Part shown: positions 17,746 to 26,813 of the stretch, one piece after another
Layout: each line of letters starts with the position of its first letter
How positions within the stretch are numbered: the stretch's first letter is position 1
Assembly (NCBI RefSeq): GCF_001421885.1
Contig: NZ_LMLH01000002.1
Span: 131,813-195,812 of the forward strand
Reading direction: 5' to 3'
Length of the DNA stretch: 64,000 nucleotides
Source of the DNA: Pseudomonas sp. Leaf48
GTDB taxonomy: Bacteria; Pseudomonadota; Gammaproteobacteria; Pseudomonadales; Pseudomonadaceae
The notes under the pieces: generated by a model
Database searches by the model: none
What the model was told of the DNA's origin: nothing
Seen by the model: the letters and a program-made list of their open reading frames with translations, nothing else
Program-made: the position numbers and the translations under genes

Positions 17746-20025
17746 ATGTTCAGCTCCAAAGCGTCCTTAAAACAAAAACCGCTCACCCGACTCGCTCTGG
17801 CCATCACCCTCGCCCTGCCATTCTGGACGAACACTGCCCAGGCCCACGGCGGCCACGCCGAGATGGTGCCGCTGCAAGCGGGCCTTGAAGCGTTTGGCGC
17901 CACGGTCAAATGGGATGACTACGCCAATCTGTTCACCATTGCCAAGGACGGGGTCTACCTGCAGGTCAAGCCAAACAGCAAGGTGGCGATGCTCAACGGC
18001 AAGCCCATGGAGCTGACGGTGCCGGTGGTGTTCAAGGAGCATACGGCGTTCATGTCCAAGGACTTCATCAACCAGGTGTTCCAGTCCGGCCTGGACAAGA
18101 CCTTTGTCGTCGAGACCCGCCCGAACCCGCTCAACCCTTTGAGCGCGGACGAGATCAACGCCGCAGTGGCCATCATCAAGAAATCGGAGCACTACCAGCC
18201 CGGTTTTCGCTTCACCGAAATCTCGGTCAAGGCGCCGCCCAAGGATCAGGTGTGGAACTTCGTCTTTACCGGGCAAAACGTCGCCCAGTCGCGCCAGGCC
18301 AATATCGTGGTGCTGGACGGCAAGCATGTGATCGAAGCGCTGGTCGATCTCGACAGCAAGGCCCTGACTTCATGGCAACCGGTCGAAGGCGCCCACGGCA
18401 TGGTGCTGCTGGATGACTTCGCCACCGTGCAGGCCGCCGTGGAGAACAGCCCGGAATACGCCCAGGCCCTGGCCAAGCGCGGCATCAACGACGTGAAAAA
18501 GGTCGTGGCCACCCCGCTGACGGTTGGCTATTTCGACGGTAAGGATGGCTTGGCCCAGGACAAGCGCCTGCTGAAAATCGTCAGTTACCTCAACACCGAC
18601 GACGGCAACTATTGGGCGCATCCGATCGAAGGCCTGGTAGCCACGGTCGACCTGGAACAGAAAAAACTGATCAAGATCGAAGACGAGGCGATCATCCCGG
18701 TGCCGATGAAACCGACCCCCTACGACGGGCGCGGGCGCCAGGCTGTGCAGGTCAAGCCGCTGCAGATCATCGAGCCCGAGGGCAAGAACTACACCATCAG
18801 CGGCAACAGCATTCACTGGCAGAACTGGGACTTGCACGTTCGGCTCGACTCGCGGGTCGGTCCGATCCTGTCCACCGTCACCTTTGATGACAAGGGCAAG
18901 AAACGCAAGATCATGTACGAAGGCTCGCTGGGCGGCATGATCGTGCCTTATGGCGACCCGGATGTCGGCTGGTACTTCAAGGCCTACCTCGACTCGGGCG
19001 ACTACGGCATGGGCACCCTGACCTCGCCGATCGCCCGGGGTAAGGACGCCCCGGAAAACGCCGTGCTGCTGGACGCCACCATCGCCGACTACACCGGCGC
19101 ACCGACAGCAATTCCCCGCGCCATCGCGGTGTTCGAGCGCTATGCCGGCCCCGAATACAAACACCAGGAAATGGGCCAGCCCAACCTCAGCACCGAGCGT
19201 CGGGAACTGGTGGTGCGCTGGATCAGCACGGTCGGCAACTACGACTACATCTTCGACTGGGTCTTCCAGCAGAACGGCACCATCGGCATCGACGCCGGCG
19301 CCACCGGCATCGAGGCGGTCAAGGGCGTGAAGTCCAAAACCATGCACGAAGCCACCGCCCAGGAAGACACCCGTTACGGCACCCTGCTCGACCACAATAT
19401 CGTCGGCACCACGCACCAGCACATCTACAACTTCCGCCTGGACATGGACGTGGATGGTGAAAGCAACTCACTGGTGGAAGTGAACCCGGTGATTGCCCCG
19501 AACGATCGTGGCGGGCCGCGCACCAGTACCATGCAGACCGAAACCCGCGTGGTCAGCAGCGAGCAACAGGCGGCGCAGAAATTCGACCCGTCGACCGTGC
19601 GCCTGCTGACCAACTACAGCAAGGAAAACAAGGTCGGCAACCCGGTTTCCTACCAGTTGATCCCGTATGCCGGCGGTACGCACCCGGTGGCCAAGGGCGC
19701 CAACTTCGGCAACGACGAATGGCTGTACCACCGCCTGAGTTTCATGGACAAGCAACTGTGGGTGACGCAATACAACCCTGAAGAAAAGTACCCGGAGGGC
19801 AAGTACCCGAACCGCTCGGATAAAGACTCGGGCCTGGGGCAGTTCACCCGGGATAACCAGTCCATCGAGAACACCGACGACGTGGTCTGGCTGACCACCG
19901 GCACCACCCACATTGCCCGCGCCGAAGAGTGGCCCATCATGCCGACCGAGTGGGTGCATGTGCTGCTCAAACCGTGGAACTTCTTCGATGAAACGCCGAC
20001 GTTGAACCTCAATTCACCGAAATAA
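17746..20025 (+). CDS. tynA: copper-containing primary amine oxidase
   Basis: A 759-residue periplasmic quinoenzyme that oxidises primary amines such as 2-phenylethylamine to the aldehyde, with H2O2 and ammonia. The signal peptide ends near TAQA-HGG. The N-terminal copper-amine-oxidase domains precede a large catalytic domain. Tyr499 in GNYDY is the topaquinone precursor. His557 and His559 (HQH) lie 58 and 60 residues later, exactly as in E. coli TynA, and the third copper His is in EWVHVLLKPWNFF. The catalytic base is probably the Asp in YLDSGDYGMG. The start has AGGAA upstream. Convergent feaR supports a phenylethylamine role feeding the paa pathway. Confidence 0.93.
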   Translation: MFSSKASLKQKPLTRLALAITLALPFWTNTAQAHGGHAEMVPLQAGLEAFGATVKWDDYANLFTIAKDGVYLQVKPNSKVAMLNGKPMELTVPVVFKEHTAFMSKDFINQVFQSGLDKTFVVETRPNPLNPLSADEINAAVAIIKKSEHYQPGFRFTEISVKAPPKDQVWNFVFTGQNVAQSRQANIVVLDGKHVIEALVDLDSKALTSWQPVEGAHGMVLLDDFATVQAAVENSPEYAQALAKRGINDVKKVVATPLTVGYFDGKDGLAQDKRLLKIVSYLNTDDGNYWAHPIEGLVATVDLEQKKLIKIEDEAIIPVPMKPTPYDGRGRQAVQVKPLQIIEPEGKNYTISGNSIHWQNWDLHVRLDSRVGPILSTVTFDDKGKKRKIMYEGSLGGMIVPYGDPDVGWYFKAYLDSGDYGMGTLTSPIARGKDAPENAVLLDATIADYTGAPTAIPRAIAVFERYAGPEYKHQEMGQPNLSTERRELVVRWISTVGNYDYIFDWVFQQNGTIGIDAGATGIEAVKGVKSKTMHEATAQEDTRYGTLLDHNIVGTTHQHIYNFRLDMDVDGESNSLVEVNPVIAPNDRGGPRTSTMQTETRVVSSEQQAAQKFDPSTVRLLTNYSKENKVGNPVSYQLIPYAGGTHPVAKGANFGNDEWLYHRLSFMDKQLWVTQYNPEEKYPEGKYPNRSDKDSGLGQFTRDNQSIENTDDVVWLTTGTTHIARAEEWPIMPTEWVHVLLKPWNFFDETPTLNLNSPK

Positions 20026-20046
20026 CCAATGGCAAACACCATCCCA

Positions 20047-20148
20047 CTGTAGGAGCGAGCATGCTCGCGATGGACGTTAACGATAACGCGGGGAGCCTGA
20101 TTCCCCGCGGTGCTCTTGAGTCCATCGCGAGCATGCTCGCTCCTACAG
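20047..20148. repeat. REPIN, CTGTAGGAGCGAGC family, between tynA and feaR
   Basis: Inverted CTGTAGGAGCGAGCATGCTCGCGATGGA units with inner stem GCGGGGA/TCCCCGC. It separates two convergent genes and could end transcription from both sides. Confidence 0.92.
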
Positions 20149-20201
20149 GGAGTTCGGGGTTCAGGTGAGACCATCATTGGGGTATTCGGTGTTCAAACGA
20201 T

Positions 20202-21116
20202 TCAAGCATACCGCTTGCGATACTCCCCCGGCGCAATGCCGAAGCGCGACTTGAATGCCGTGGAAAAGTAGCTCGAATCGGAAAACCCCCACGAATAACC
20301 CAGCACCGACAACTTCTGTTCCTTGCCCGAGCAGCGCAGGGATTCGGCGCACAGGTCCAGGCGGCGGTTCTTGATATAGCGCGCCACCACCAGGCCCTTC
20401 TTGGCGAACATCCGGTACAGGCCACGGGTGGACATGCCGACTTCCCGCGCCAGCCACTCCGGGCACAGTTCCTCGGATCGAATGTTTTCGTCAATGCAGC
20501 TCAGGGTCTTGCGCAAGATACGCTCATGGGCATCCTCGCCATCGTCGGCCTGGCAGATCGCCGGCCGCAGCAGGCTGACAATCGCCTCCAGGGTCGCTTC
20601 GCTTTCTTGTCGGGTCAGGTTCTGCTGGCGGGTGGCATCGAGAATCAACCGGTGCGACAACATGGCGATGGGCGAACTCGCGGCGATGCGATGACCGCAC
20701 TTGACCTGGTTGAAACGCAGGGTTTGCTCGACCACTTGATACGGCAGGATCAGCGACAACTGCCTGGAGTTTTCGCTGTAGGTGAAGTCGCTTGGCCGCG
20801 ACGCATCGATCAGCGTGATGTCGCCGGGCGCCAGCAACACCCTGCTGTCGCCCTGGGCCATTCCCGCGGTGCCATCTAGCTGGAACACCGCGAAGTACTT
20901 GCCGCCCTCGCCCACCGCGACTTCCCGGGGCGTGCGGAACAGCTGGGCCTGGCACACGTCGACGAAACTGAGTTTCAGGGCGTCGCTCTGGTGTTCGCGG
21001 ATACGCCCGGCGAATTCGCAGCCCAGGGGTTGTGCGTCGAAGGCGCCACAGATCTGGTTGATCTGATGGATCCACTGATCGAACCCGTCATGGCGCTGTG
21101 CATTAGTTGAAATCAT
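20202..21116 (-). CDS. feaR: AraC-family regulator FeaR
   Basis: A 304-residue AraC/XylS regulator with an N-terminal ligand-binding-type domain (AraC_binding_2 pattern) and a C-terminal double helix-turn-helix. The latter shows WLAREVGMSTRGLYRMFAKKG and the signature LGYSWGFSDSSYFSTAFKSRFG. Length is close to E. coli FeaR (301), the activator of tynA and feaB. The ATG at 21116 is preferred to a GTG four codons upstream because GAGG lies six bases before it. Its position next to tynA and beside paaX supports induction of amine oxidation by phenylethylamine or its aldehyde. No feaB homologue is in the window. Confidence 0.85.
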   Translation of the reverse strand: MISTNAQRHDGFDQWIHQINQICGAFDAQPLGCEFAGRIREHQSDALKLSFVDVCQAQLFRTPREVAVGEGGKYFAVFQLDGTAGMAQGDSRVLLAPGDITLIDASRPSDFTYSENSRQLSLILPYQVVEQTLRFNQVKCGHRIAASSPIAMLSHRLILDATRQQNLTRQESEATLEAIVSLLRPAICQADDGEDAHERILRKTLSCIDENIRSEELCPEWLAREVGMSTRGLYRMFAKKGLVVARYIKNRRLDLCAESLRCSGKEQKLSVLGYSWGFSDSSYFSTAFKSRFGIAPGEYRKRYA

Positions 21117-21218
21117 GTCTGGCCTCACGCAGGCTTGTTTTTATTGTCTACGTCAATCCACACGACATCGGGATGCTCCGCGTCTCCTGAACCGCACCAC
21201 TCCCTGAACAATGACGTG

Positions 21219-22142
21219 CTATTTGAGTCCGCCAAACCGCCGATAGAAGCTTTCACCGACCTCCGGTAACGGGCCGTCGGCCGTTTCCAGGGCGCTGTTG
21301 AGCCATTCCTCGGCCTTGGCATAAATCAAACGGTAAATATTGCGGCACAACTGGCGGGCGGCACGACCTTCCCAATCGCCGGGTAACAACTCGTCCGGCA
21401 ATTGCGGGTCACGCAGCAGCAGCTTGCGGTACTCGTGAATCAGCAGGATCCGCGCCAGGAAACAATCGGCCGGCTGCAGGTTCTCCTGCTCGCGCAGCGC
21501 TTGCCACAGCGGCCGGAACAACTGGATGAACTCGCTGTAATGGGTCGCCAGTTCCTCGATGTTCCAGCTTTCACGCACTTGCAGGCGCAGGGCCTTGGAA
21601 GCCAGCACGTCCTGGGCTGTGGTTTCGAAGACGATGGTGTCTTCCTGGACACCCAGGTCGAGCAGGGTCGCATTGACGTCGGTGCGCTCAATGCGCGGGC
21701 AGGCGAGCACCCCCGGCGATATCGCACCGAAACCTTGCCATTCGAGTTCTTCGCGCACTTGCTTGCGCTTTTCCTGGGTCAACTGCGACAGCATCACCAG
21801 GCACCAGGAGCCGTCCCAGGCTGGCATGGAGGTGTTGTAGACCCGCTTGAACGCCTTGTCGAAACGTCGGCGGCCGGTGCCGGTCAGGCTGTAGTAACTG
21901 CGTCGGCCGACTTTTTCGGCGGTCAGCCAGCCTTCCTTGGTCAGGCGGAAAATCGAGGTGCGGATCAGCCGTTCATTGATGCCGATAGGTTCGAGCAACT
22001 GGATCAGGCTGCCCAGCCATACCGTACCGCCGTGGGGCTCGATGGCGTCCCCGTACAGGGTGATAATCAGCGAACTGGCGCGGATCGGCGTCTGTTCCTG
22101 GAAGCGGGTGATCAGATTGTTCAAGGGTATCAGGGACGACAT
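21219..22142 (-). CDS. paaX: phenylacetate degradation operon repressor PaaX
   Basis: A 307-residue GntR-like repressor that releases paa promoters on binding phenylacetyl-CoA. The N-terminal winged helix is recognisable (RASSLIITLYGDAIEPHGGTVW, INERLIRTSIFRLTKEGWL), followed by the PaaX middle and C-terminal domains (WDGSWCLVML, LLIHEYRKLLLRDPQLP). Length matches E. coli PaaX (316). It is on the minus strand downstream of paaY, with a REPIN in the 146-bp gap, so paaX is either the second gene of a paaYX transcript or has its own promoter. Candidate operators are the GTATCAC boxes near paaY, paaF and paaA. Confidence 0.93.
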   Translation of the reverse strand: MSSLIPLNNLITRFQEQTPIRASSLIITLYGDAIEPHGGTVWLGSLIQLLEPIGINERLIRTSIFRLTKEGWLTAEKVGRRSYYSLTGTGRRRFDKAFKRVYNTSMPAWDGSWCLVMLSQLTQEKRKQVREELEWQGFGAISPGVLACPRIERTDVNATLLDLGVQEDTIVFETTAQDVLASKALRLQVRESWNIEELATHYSEFIQLFRPLWQALREQENLQPADCFLARILLIHEYRKLLLRDPQLPDELLPGDWEGRAARQLCRNIYRLIYAKAEEWLNSALETADGPLPEVGESFYRRFGGLK

Positions 22143-22188
22143 AGGCGTACCGAGCGGAAAAAGAAAAGGAATATACCGAAAATCCTCT

Positions 22189-22277
22189 TGTGGGAGCGGG
22201 CTTGCTCGCGAAGGCGGTGAGTCAGTTTATAAATCTGTCGTCTGACACTGCGCTTTCGCGAGCAAGCCCGCTCCCAC
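22189..22277. repeat. REPIN, GTGGGAGCGGGCTTGCTCGCGA family, between paaY and paaX
   Basis: Two inverted TGTGGGAGCGGGCTTGCTCGCGAA units. The inner arms (GGCGGTGAGTCAG against CTGACACTGCGC) pair only in part. It lies within the paaY-paaX gap and could tune paaX expression relative to paaY. Confidence 0.92.
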
Positions 22278-22288
22278 TGGGACTGTAT

Positions 22289-22885
22289 TCACACGCGATT
22301 ACCTTTGGGCCGCAGGGCGCTATCGCTGATGCGTGGGCGATCGGGCTCCGGCTCGGTCAGCGGCTCGCAAACCTGCATCTGTTCCAGGCAACGCTGGGCC
22401 AGTTGCTGATACTCCCGGGTACCCGCCAGTTTCCACGCCACTTCCTGATCGCTGAGGCTGCGCTTGACGATGGCCGGCGCGCCCATCACCAGCGACTGCT
22501 CCGGGCATTCGAATCCCGCTTTGACGAACGCCGCCGCCGAGACGAATGACCGCGGGCCGATCCGTGCGTTGTCCATCACCACGGCATTCATGCCGACCAG
22601 TGCGTCGGCACCGATCCGGCAGCCGTGCAGCACTGCGCCATGCCCTATATGACCATTGCGTTCGACCACGGTGTCGCTATCGGGAAAGCCGTGCATCACG
22701 CAGGTGTCCTGCAGGTTGGCGCCCTCCTCCAGCACGATTCGTCCGAAGTCCCCACGCAGGCTCGCCAGGGGGCCGACATAACAATGCGGACCGACGATCA
22801 CATCACCGATCAATACAGCCGACGGATGCACGTAAGCGCTCGGGTCAACCACCGGGGTCAGGCCATCAAGGCTGTAGCAAGTCAT
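22289..22885 (-). CDS. paaY: PaaY thioesterase, gamma-carbonic-anhydrase fold
   Basis: A 198-residue left-handed beta-helix hexapeptide-repeat protein ([53 protein letters not shown]). The metal-binding His pattern of gamma-carbonic anhydrases is present ([20 protein letters not shown]). PaaY is known as a thioesterase that removes dead-end ring-hydroxylated CoA esters from the phenylacetate pathway. Length matches E. coli PaaY (196). It is divergent from paaF across a 348-bp regulatory gap and upstream of paaX on the same strand. Confidence 0.92.
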   Translation of the reverse strand: MTCYSLDGLTPVVDPSAYVHPSAVLIGDVIVGPHCYVGPLASLRGDFGRIVLEEGANLQDTCVMHGFPDSDTVVERNGHIGHGAVLHGCRIGADALVGMNAVVMDNARIGPRSFVSAAAFVKAGFECPEQSLVMGAPAIVKRSLSDQEVAWKLAGTREYQQLAQRCLEQMQVCEPLTEPEPDRPRISDSALRPKGNRV

Positions 22886-23233
22886 GGGAGCTTCCTTCGC
22901 AAAGCGATGCGGATAATGATTTGTTTTGTATCACATCACTTTTAACATCACAAAGACAAAAAACCGTATCACTTGGAAAAGCCCTTTCCGACGACCTGCA
23001 TTACGCCTGGTAGATCCTCATAAAACCCAATAAAAACGGGGATTAGATCGAAATTAAATGGATTTAAACACAATCACCTCCCATCAAACCAACCACCATT
23101 AAGACACGTTAAACCTATTTTGATATTGCTTTTGCGTATCACGTTGTAGCTATACTTGGGCATAACCGGCCCCTGCGGCCGATCCAATAACGAGCCGGCG
23201 CCACGCCGAGCCTGCACCACGAGGGCATCCGCC
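22886..23233. promoter_or_regulatory. paaY-paaF divergent control region with GTATCAC boxes
   Basis: No gene is seen here. Three GTATCAC heptamers occur at 22928-22934, 22966-22972 and 23136-23142, the first two nearer paaY and the third just upstream of a TATACT -10-like hexamer (23151-23156) for paaF. The block TTTGATATT-N8-GTATCAC (23119-23142) is nearly repeated at the paaA promoter (TTTGATATT-N7-GTATCGC). TGATA/TATCA around it is an inverted pair. These are proposed PaaX sites by recurrence and position. Confidence 0.55.
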
Positions 23234-24007
23234 ATGCCTCAAACCCTTGCTGTCGAGCTGATCGAGCCCGGCGTTCGCCTGATTACCCTGCAGCGTCCGC
23301 AAGCCCTGAATGCCCTGACCACCGAGTTGCTGGGTGAGCTGGCCGACGAACTGAACGCCGCGCAAGCTGACCCCGCGACCCGCGCCGTGGTCGTCACCGG
23401 CAGCCGCAAGGCGTTCGCCGCCGGTGCCGACCTCAAGGAAATGGCCGAATGCAATCTGGTCGGTGTCCTCAACGACCCGCGCCAGGCCTCGTGGCAAAGC
23501 ATCACCCGCTTCAGCAAACCACTGATCGCCGCCGTCAACGGTTTCGCCCTCGGCGGTGGCTGCGAACTGGCCATGCACGCCGACATCATCATTGCCGGTG
23601 AAGACGCCCGCTTCGGCCAGCCGGAAATCAACCTCGGGATCATGCCCGGCGCCGGGGGCACCCAGCGCCTGCTACGCGCTGTCGGCAAGTCCATGGCGAT
23701 GCAAATGGTCCTGACCGGCGACGCAATCGACGCCCACCAGGCCCAGCGCGCCGGCCTGGTCAGTGAAGTGACGCAACCGGAATTGACCGTCGAACGTGCC
23801 GTGCAGGTCGCCCGCAGCATTGCCGCCAAGGCTCCGCTGGCAGTGCGCCTGGCCAAGGAAGCGCTGCTCAAGGCCATGGACACCGACCTCGCCAGCGGCC
23901 TGCGTTTCGAGCGCCACGCCTTCACCTTGCTGGCGGGCACCCGCGACCGCGACGAAGGCATCCGCGCGTTCCAGGAAAAACGCCGGCCGAACTTCACCGG
24001 CGAATAA
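23234..24007 (+). CDS. paaF: 2,3-dehydroadipyl-CoA hydratase PaaF
   Basis: A 257-residue crotonase-family hydratase acting late in phenylacetate beta-oxidation (2,3-dehydroadipyl-CoA to 3-hydroxyadipyl-CoA). The two catalytic glutamates are visible as Glu111 (ALGGGCEL) and Glu131 (FGQPEINLGIMPGAGG). The C-terminal FQEKRRPNF ending is typical. It is the first gene of paaFGHIJK, whose promoter region faces paaY. A 51-bp gap separates it from paaG. Assignment as PaaF rather than a general hydratase rests on operon order. Confidence 0.93.
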   Translation: MPQTLAVELIEPGVRLITLQRPQALNALTTELLGELADELNAAQADPATRAVVVTGSRKAFAAGADLKEMAECNLVGVLNDPRQASWQSITRFSKPLIAAVNGFALGGGCELAMHADIIIAGEDARFGQPEINLGIMPGAGGTQRLLRAVGKSMAMQMVLTGDAIDAHQAQRAGLVSEVTQPELTVERAVQVARSIAAKAPLAVRLAKEALLKAMDTDLASGLRFERHAFTLLAGTRDRDEGIRAFQEKRRPNFTGE

Positions 24008-24058
24008 ACCGGTTATCAGCCACCGAATTCGAATGACCGCCAAGAGAGCGCCCAGACC

Positions 24059-24850
24059 ATGAACTTCGAACACATCCTGTTTTCCATCGAGGCCGGCGTC
24101 GCCCTGCTCAGCCTCAACCGCCCGGACCAGCTCAACAGTTTCAACACGCAAATGCATGGTGAAGTGAAGGAGGCGCTGAAACAGGTGCGGCAGAATCCGG
24201 ACGTGCGCGTCTTGTTGCTGACCGGTGAAGGCCGAGGCTTCTGCGCCGGGCAAGACCTGAGCGATCGCAACGTCGCACCGGGCAGCGCCGTGCCGGATCT
24301 GGGTGAGTCGATCGAGAAGTTCTACAACCCGATGATCCGCCAGTTGCGCGACCTGCCGCTGCCGGTGATCTGCGCGGTCAATGGCGTGGCGGCCGGGGCT
24401 GGGGCCAACATCCCATTGGCCTGCGACCTGGTGCTGGCGGCGCGCTCGGCCAGTTTCATTCAGGCCTTCTGCAAAATCGGCCTGATTCCTGATTCCGGTG
24501 GCACCTGGACCCTGCCACGCCTGGTCGGCATGGCGCGGGCCAAGGCGCTGGCGCTGTTGGGTAACCGCCTGACCGCCGAGCAGGCCGAGCAATGGGGCCT
24601 GATCTACCGCTGCGTGGAAGACGCCGAACTGCGCGACGAAGCCTTGAAGCTGGCGCGCCACCTGGCCACTCAGCCGACCTACGGCCTGGCACTGATCAAA
24701 CGCAGCCTGAACGCCAGCATGAGCAACAGCTTCGACGAACAGCTGGAGCTGGAACGCGATCTGCAACGCCTGGCCGGGCGCAGTGAGGATTATCGCGAAG
24801 GCGTCGGCGCCTTCATGGAAAAACGCAGCCCAAGCTTCAAGGGGCGCTGA
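24059..24850 (+). CDS. paaG: ring-1,2-epoxyphenylacetyl-CoA isomerase PaaG
   Basis: A 263-residue crotonase-fold isomerase converting ring-1,2-epoxyphenylacetyl-CoA to the oxepin-CoA; it also shifts double bonds later in the pathway. The hydratase glutamates are absent: the oxyanion segment reads GVAAGAGANIPLACD, and the later site is KIGLIPDSGG with an acidic Asp, the PaaG/isomerase pattern. The C-terminus FMEKRSPSFKGR resembles PaaF. The paaH start follows three bases after its stop codon, indicating tight co-translation. Confidence 0.93.
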   Translation: MNFEHILFSIEAGVALLSLNRPDQLNSFNTQMHGEVKEALKQVRQNPDVRVLLLTGEGRGFCAGQDLSDRNVAPGSAVPDLGESIEKFYNPMIRQLRDLPLPVICAVNGVAAGAGANIPLACDLVLAARSASFIQAFCKIGLIPDSGGTWTLPRLVGMARAKALALLGNRLTAEQAEQWGLIYRCVEDAELRDEALKLARHLATQPTYGLALIKRSLNASMSNSFDEQLELERDLQRLAGRSEDYREGVGAFMEKRSPSFKGR

Positions 24851-24853
24851 GCC

Positions 24854-26371
24854 ATGAGCGCACTGAACACTACCGCACGTATCGCCGTGATCGGCGCCGG
24901 GGCCATGGGTGCCGGCATCGCTCAGGTCGCGGCACAGGCCGGGCACCCGGTGCTGCTGCTGGACAACCGTCCCGGCGCCGCGGCACAAGCCATCGAAGGC
25001 ATCAACCGGCAATTGGGCAAGCGGGTCGACAGCGGCAAGCTGTCCGCCGAGTCGCGCAGCGCAACCATTGGTCGCCTGGTGGCTGTGGAAGCCATCGAAG
25101 CCCTGGCCGATTGCGATTTGATCATCGAAGCCATCGTCGAGAACCTTGAGGTCAAGCGCGCGCTGTTCCGCCAGCTCGAAGGCATCTGCGGCGAACACTG
25201 CATTCTGGCCAGCAACACCTCGTCGCTGTCGATCACCAGCATTGCTGCACAGCTGAGCCATCCGCAGCGCCTGCTCGGCCTGCACTTCTTCAACCCGGCG
25301 CCGGTGATGGCGCTGGTGGAAATCGTTTCCGGGCTGGCCAGCGATCCAGTCCTGGCCGAATGCCTGTACGACACCGCCAGGGCCTGGGGCAAAAAACCGG
25401 TGCATACCCGCTCTACTCCGGGCTTCATCGTCAACCGCGTGGCCCGGCCGTTTTATGCCGAAAGCCTGCGCCTGCTGCAGGAAGGCGCTGCCGATTGCCC
25501 TACCCTGGATGCACTGATGCGCGACGCCGGCGGATTTGCCATGGGTGCGTTCGAGCTGACCGACCTGATCGGCCACGACGTCAACTACGCGGTGACCTGC
25601 TCGGTGTTCAACGCCTACTACAACGACACGCGCTTCCTGCCTTCGCTGATCCAGAAAGAACTGGTGGACGGCGGGCGCCTGGGTCGCAAGAGCGGGCAGG
25701 GTTTCTATTCTTACGCCGAAGGTGTCGAGCGCGCGTTACCTGCGCAGGTCGCCAGCACCGCGACCGTGGATGTGTGCATCGTCGAAGGTGATCTGGGCAT
25801 TGCCCGGGGTCTGCTTGCGCGCCTTCGCGAGCAGGGCATCGAAGTTATCCAGCGCGATGGCCGGGGCCTGCTGCGCGTCGGCGACGCCGTACTGGCTTTG
25901 AGCGATGGACGCATGGCTTGCCAGCGCGCCAGGGAAGACGGGCTGCGCAATCTGATTCTGCTGGACCTGGCACTGGATTACGGCCAGGCCAAACGCATCG
26001 CCATCAGTTGCGCGGAGGGCATTGACCCACAAGCTCTGGAACAAGGAATCGCGCTACTGCACCAGGCCGGCTTCAAAGTCAGCCAACTCAGCGACAGCCC
26101 CGCCCTCGCGGTGCTGCGTACCGTGGCCATGCTCGCCAACGAAGCCGCCGATGCCCTGCTGCAAGGCGTGGCTTCGGCCGCCGACATCGATCTGGCCATG
26201 CGCGCCGGGGTCAATTACCCGCAAGGCCCGCTGGCCTGGGCGGATGCGATCGGGCTGCGGCACATCCTCAGCGTACTGGAAAACCTGCAAGCCGTTTACG
26301 GCGAAGAACGCTATCGCCCTTCGCTGCTGTTGCGTCGCCGGGTCGCTGAAGGGAGAACATTCCATGACTAA
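24854..26371 (+). CDS. paaH: 3-hydroxyadipyl-CoA dehydrogenase PaaH
   Basis: A 505-residue NAD-dependent 3-hydroxyacyl-CoA dehydrogenase oxidising 3-hydroxyadipyl-CoA to 3-oxoadipyl-CoA. The N-terminal Rossmann fold has GAGAMGAGIAQVAAQAG, ASNTSSLSITSIA contributes to the site, and LHFFNPAPVM carries the catalytic His. The dehydrogenase domain PGFIVNRVARP follows. A second C-terminal 3HCDH domain (about 410-500, MRAGVNYPQGPLAWAD) gives the long form typical of PaaH. Its stop overlaps the paaI start by eight bases. Confidence 0.93.
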   Translation: MSALNTTARIAVIGAGAMGAGIAQVAAQAGHPVLLLDNRPGAAAQAIEGINRQLGKRVDSGKLSAESRSATIGRLVAVEAIEALADCDLIIEAIVENLEVKRALFRQLEGICGEHCILASNTSSLSITSIAAQLSHPQRLLGLHFFNPAPVMALVEIVSGLASDPVLAECLYDTARAWGKKPVHTRSTPGFIVNRVARPFYAESLRLLQEGAADCPTLDALMRDAGGFAMGAFELTDLIGHDVNYAVTCSVFNAYYNDTRFLPSLIQKELVDGGRLGRKSGQGFYSYAEGVERALPAQVASTATVDVCIVEGDLGIARGLLARLREQGIEVIQRDGRGLLRVGDAVLALSDGRMACQRAREDGLRNLILLDLALDYGQAKRIAISCAEGIDPQALEQGIALLHQAGFKVSQLSDSPALAVLRTVAMLANEAADALLQGVASAADIDLAMRAGVNYPQGPLAWADAIGLRHILSVLENLQAVYGEERYRPSLLLRRRVAEGRTFHD

Positions 26372-26813
26372 CCATGAAGCGATGAACCTGGCCAGCACCT
26401 GCGCCCAGGCCTTGTTCCAGCGCGACACCGCCAGCCAGGCCATGGGCATGCGCCTGCTGTCCGCAGGTCCCGGTTGCGCCCGGGTGGGCATGACCGTACG
26501 CGCCGACATGCTCCAGGGCCATGGCACCTGCCACGGCGGCTACCTGTTCGCCCTCGCCGACTCGGCGTTCGCGTTCGCTTGCAACAGCTACAACGAAGCC
26601 ACCGTGGCCATCGGCTGCAGCATCGACTACATCGCCCCGGCACGACTGGGCGATACGTTGAACGCCGACTGCATCGAGCAAAGCCGTTCCGGGCGCACCG
26701 GCAACTATGACGTACGCATTGAAAACCAGCAGGGTCAGTTGATCGCCCTGTTCCACGGCAAATCCTACAAAGTGCGCGGCCCCGTGCTGGCGCAGGAGAC
26801 CCCTGATGAATGA
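26364..26813 (+). CDS. paaI: hydroxyphenylacetyl-CoA thioesterase PaaI
   Basis: A 149-residue hotdog-fold thioesterase that hydrolyses ring-hydroxylated phenylacetyl-CoA, protecting the CoA pool. The core motif [23 protein letters not shown] includes the catalytic-loop Asp, and the sheet end [26 protein letters not shown] is typical of PaaI. The ATG has GGGAG upstream inside the end of paaH. Its end overlaps paaJ by eight bases, so paaH-I-J form a translationally coupled run. Confidence 0.93.
   Translation: MTNHEAMNLASTCAQALFQRDTASQAMGMRLLSAGPGCARVGMTVRADMLQGHGTCHGGYLFALADSAFAFACNSYNEATVAIGCSIDYIAPARLGDTLNADCIEQSRSGRTGNYDVRIENQQGQLIALFHGKSYKVRGPVLAQETPDE

Noticed and set aside
23099..23113. 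TTAAG-ACACG-TTAAA before paaF as a BqsR box
   Set aside because: The spacer is five rather than six bases and the second half is TTAAA; the gene has no link to metal stress.
23672..25576. A 634-codon minus-strand frame opposite paaF-paaH
   Set aside because: It lies antisense to three well-supported genes and has no recognisable domain; long antisense frames are expected at this GC content.
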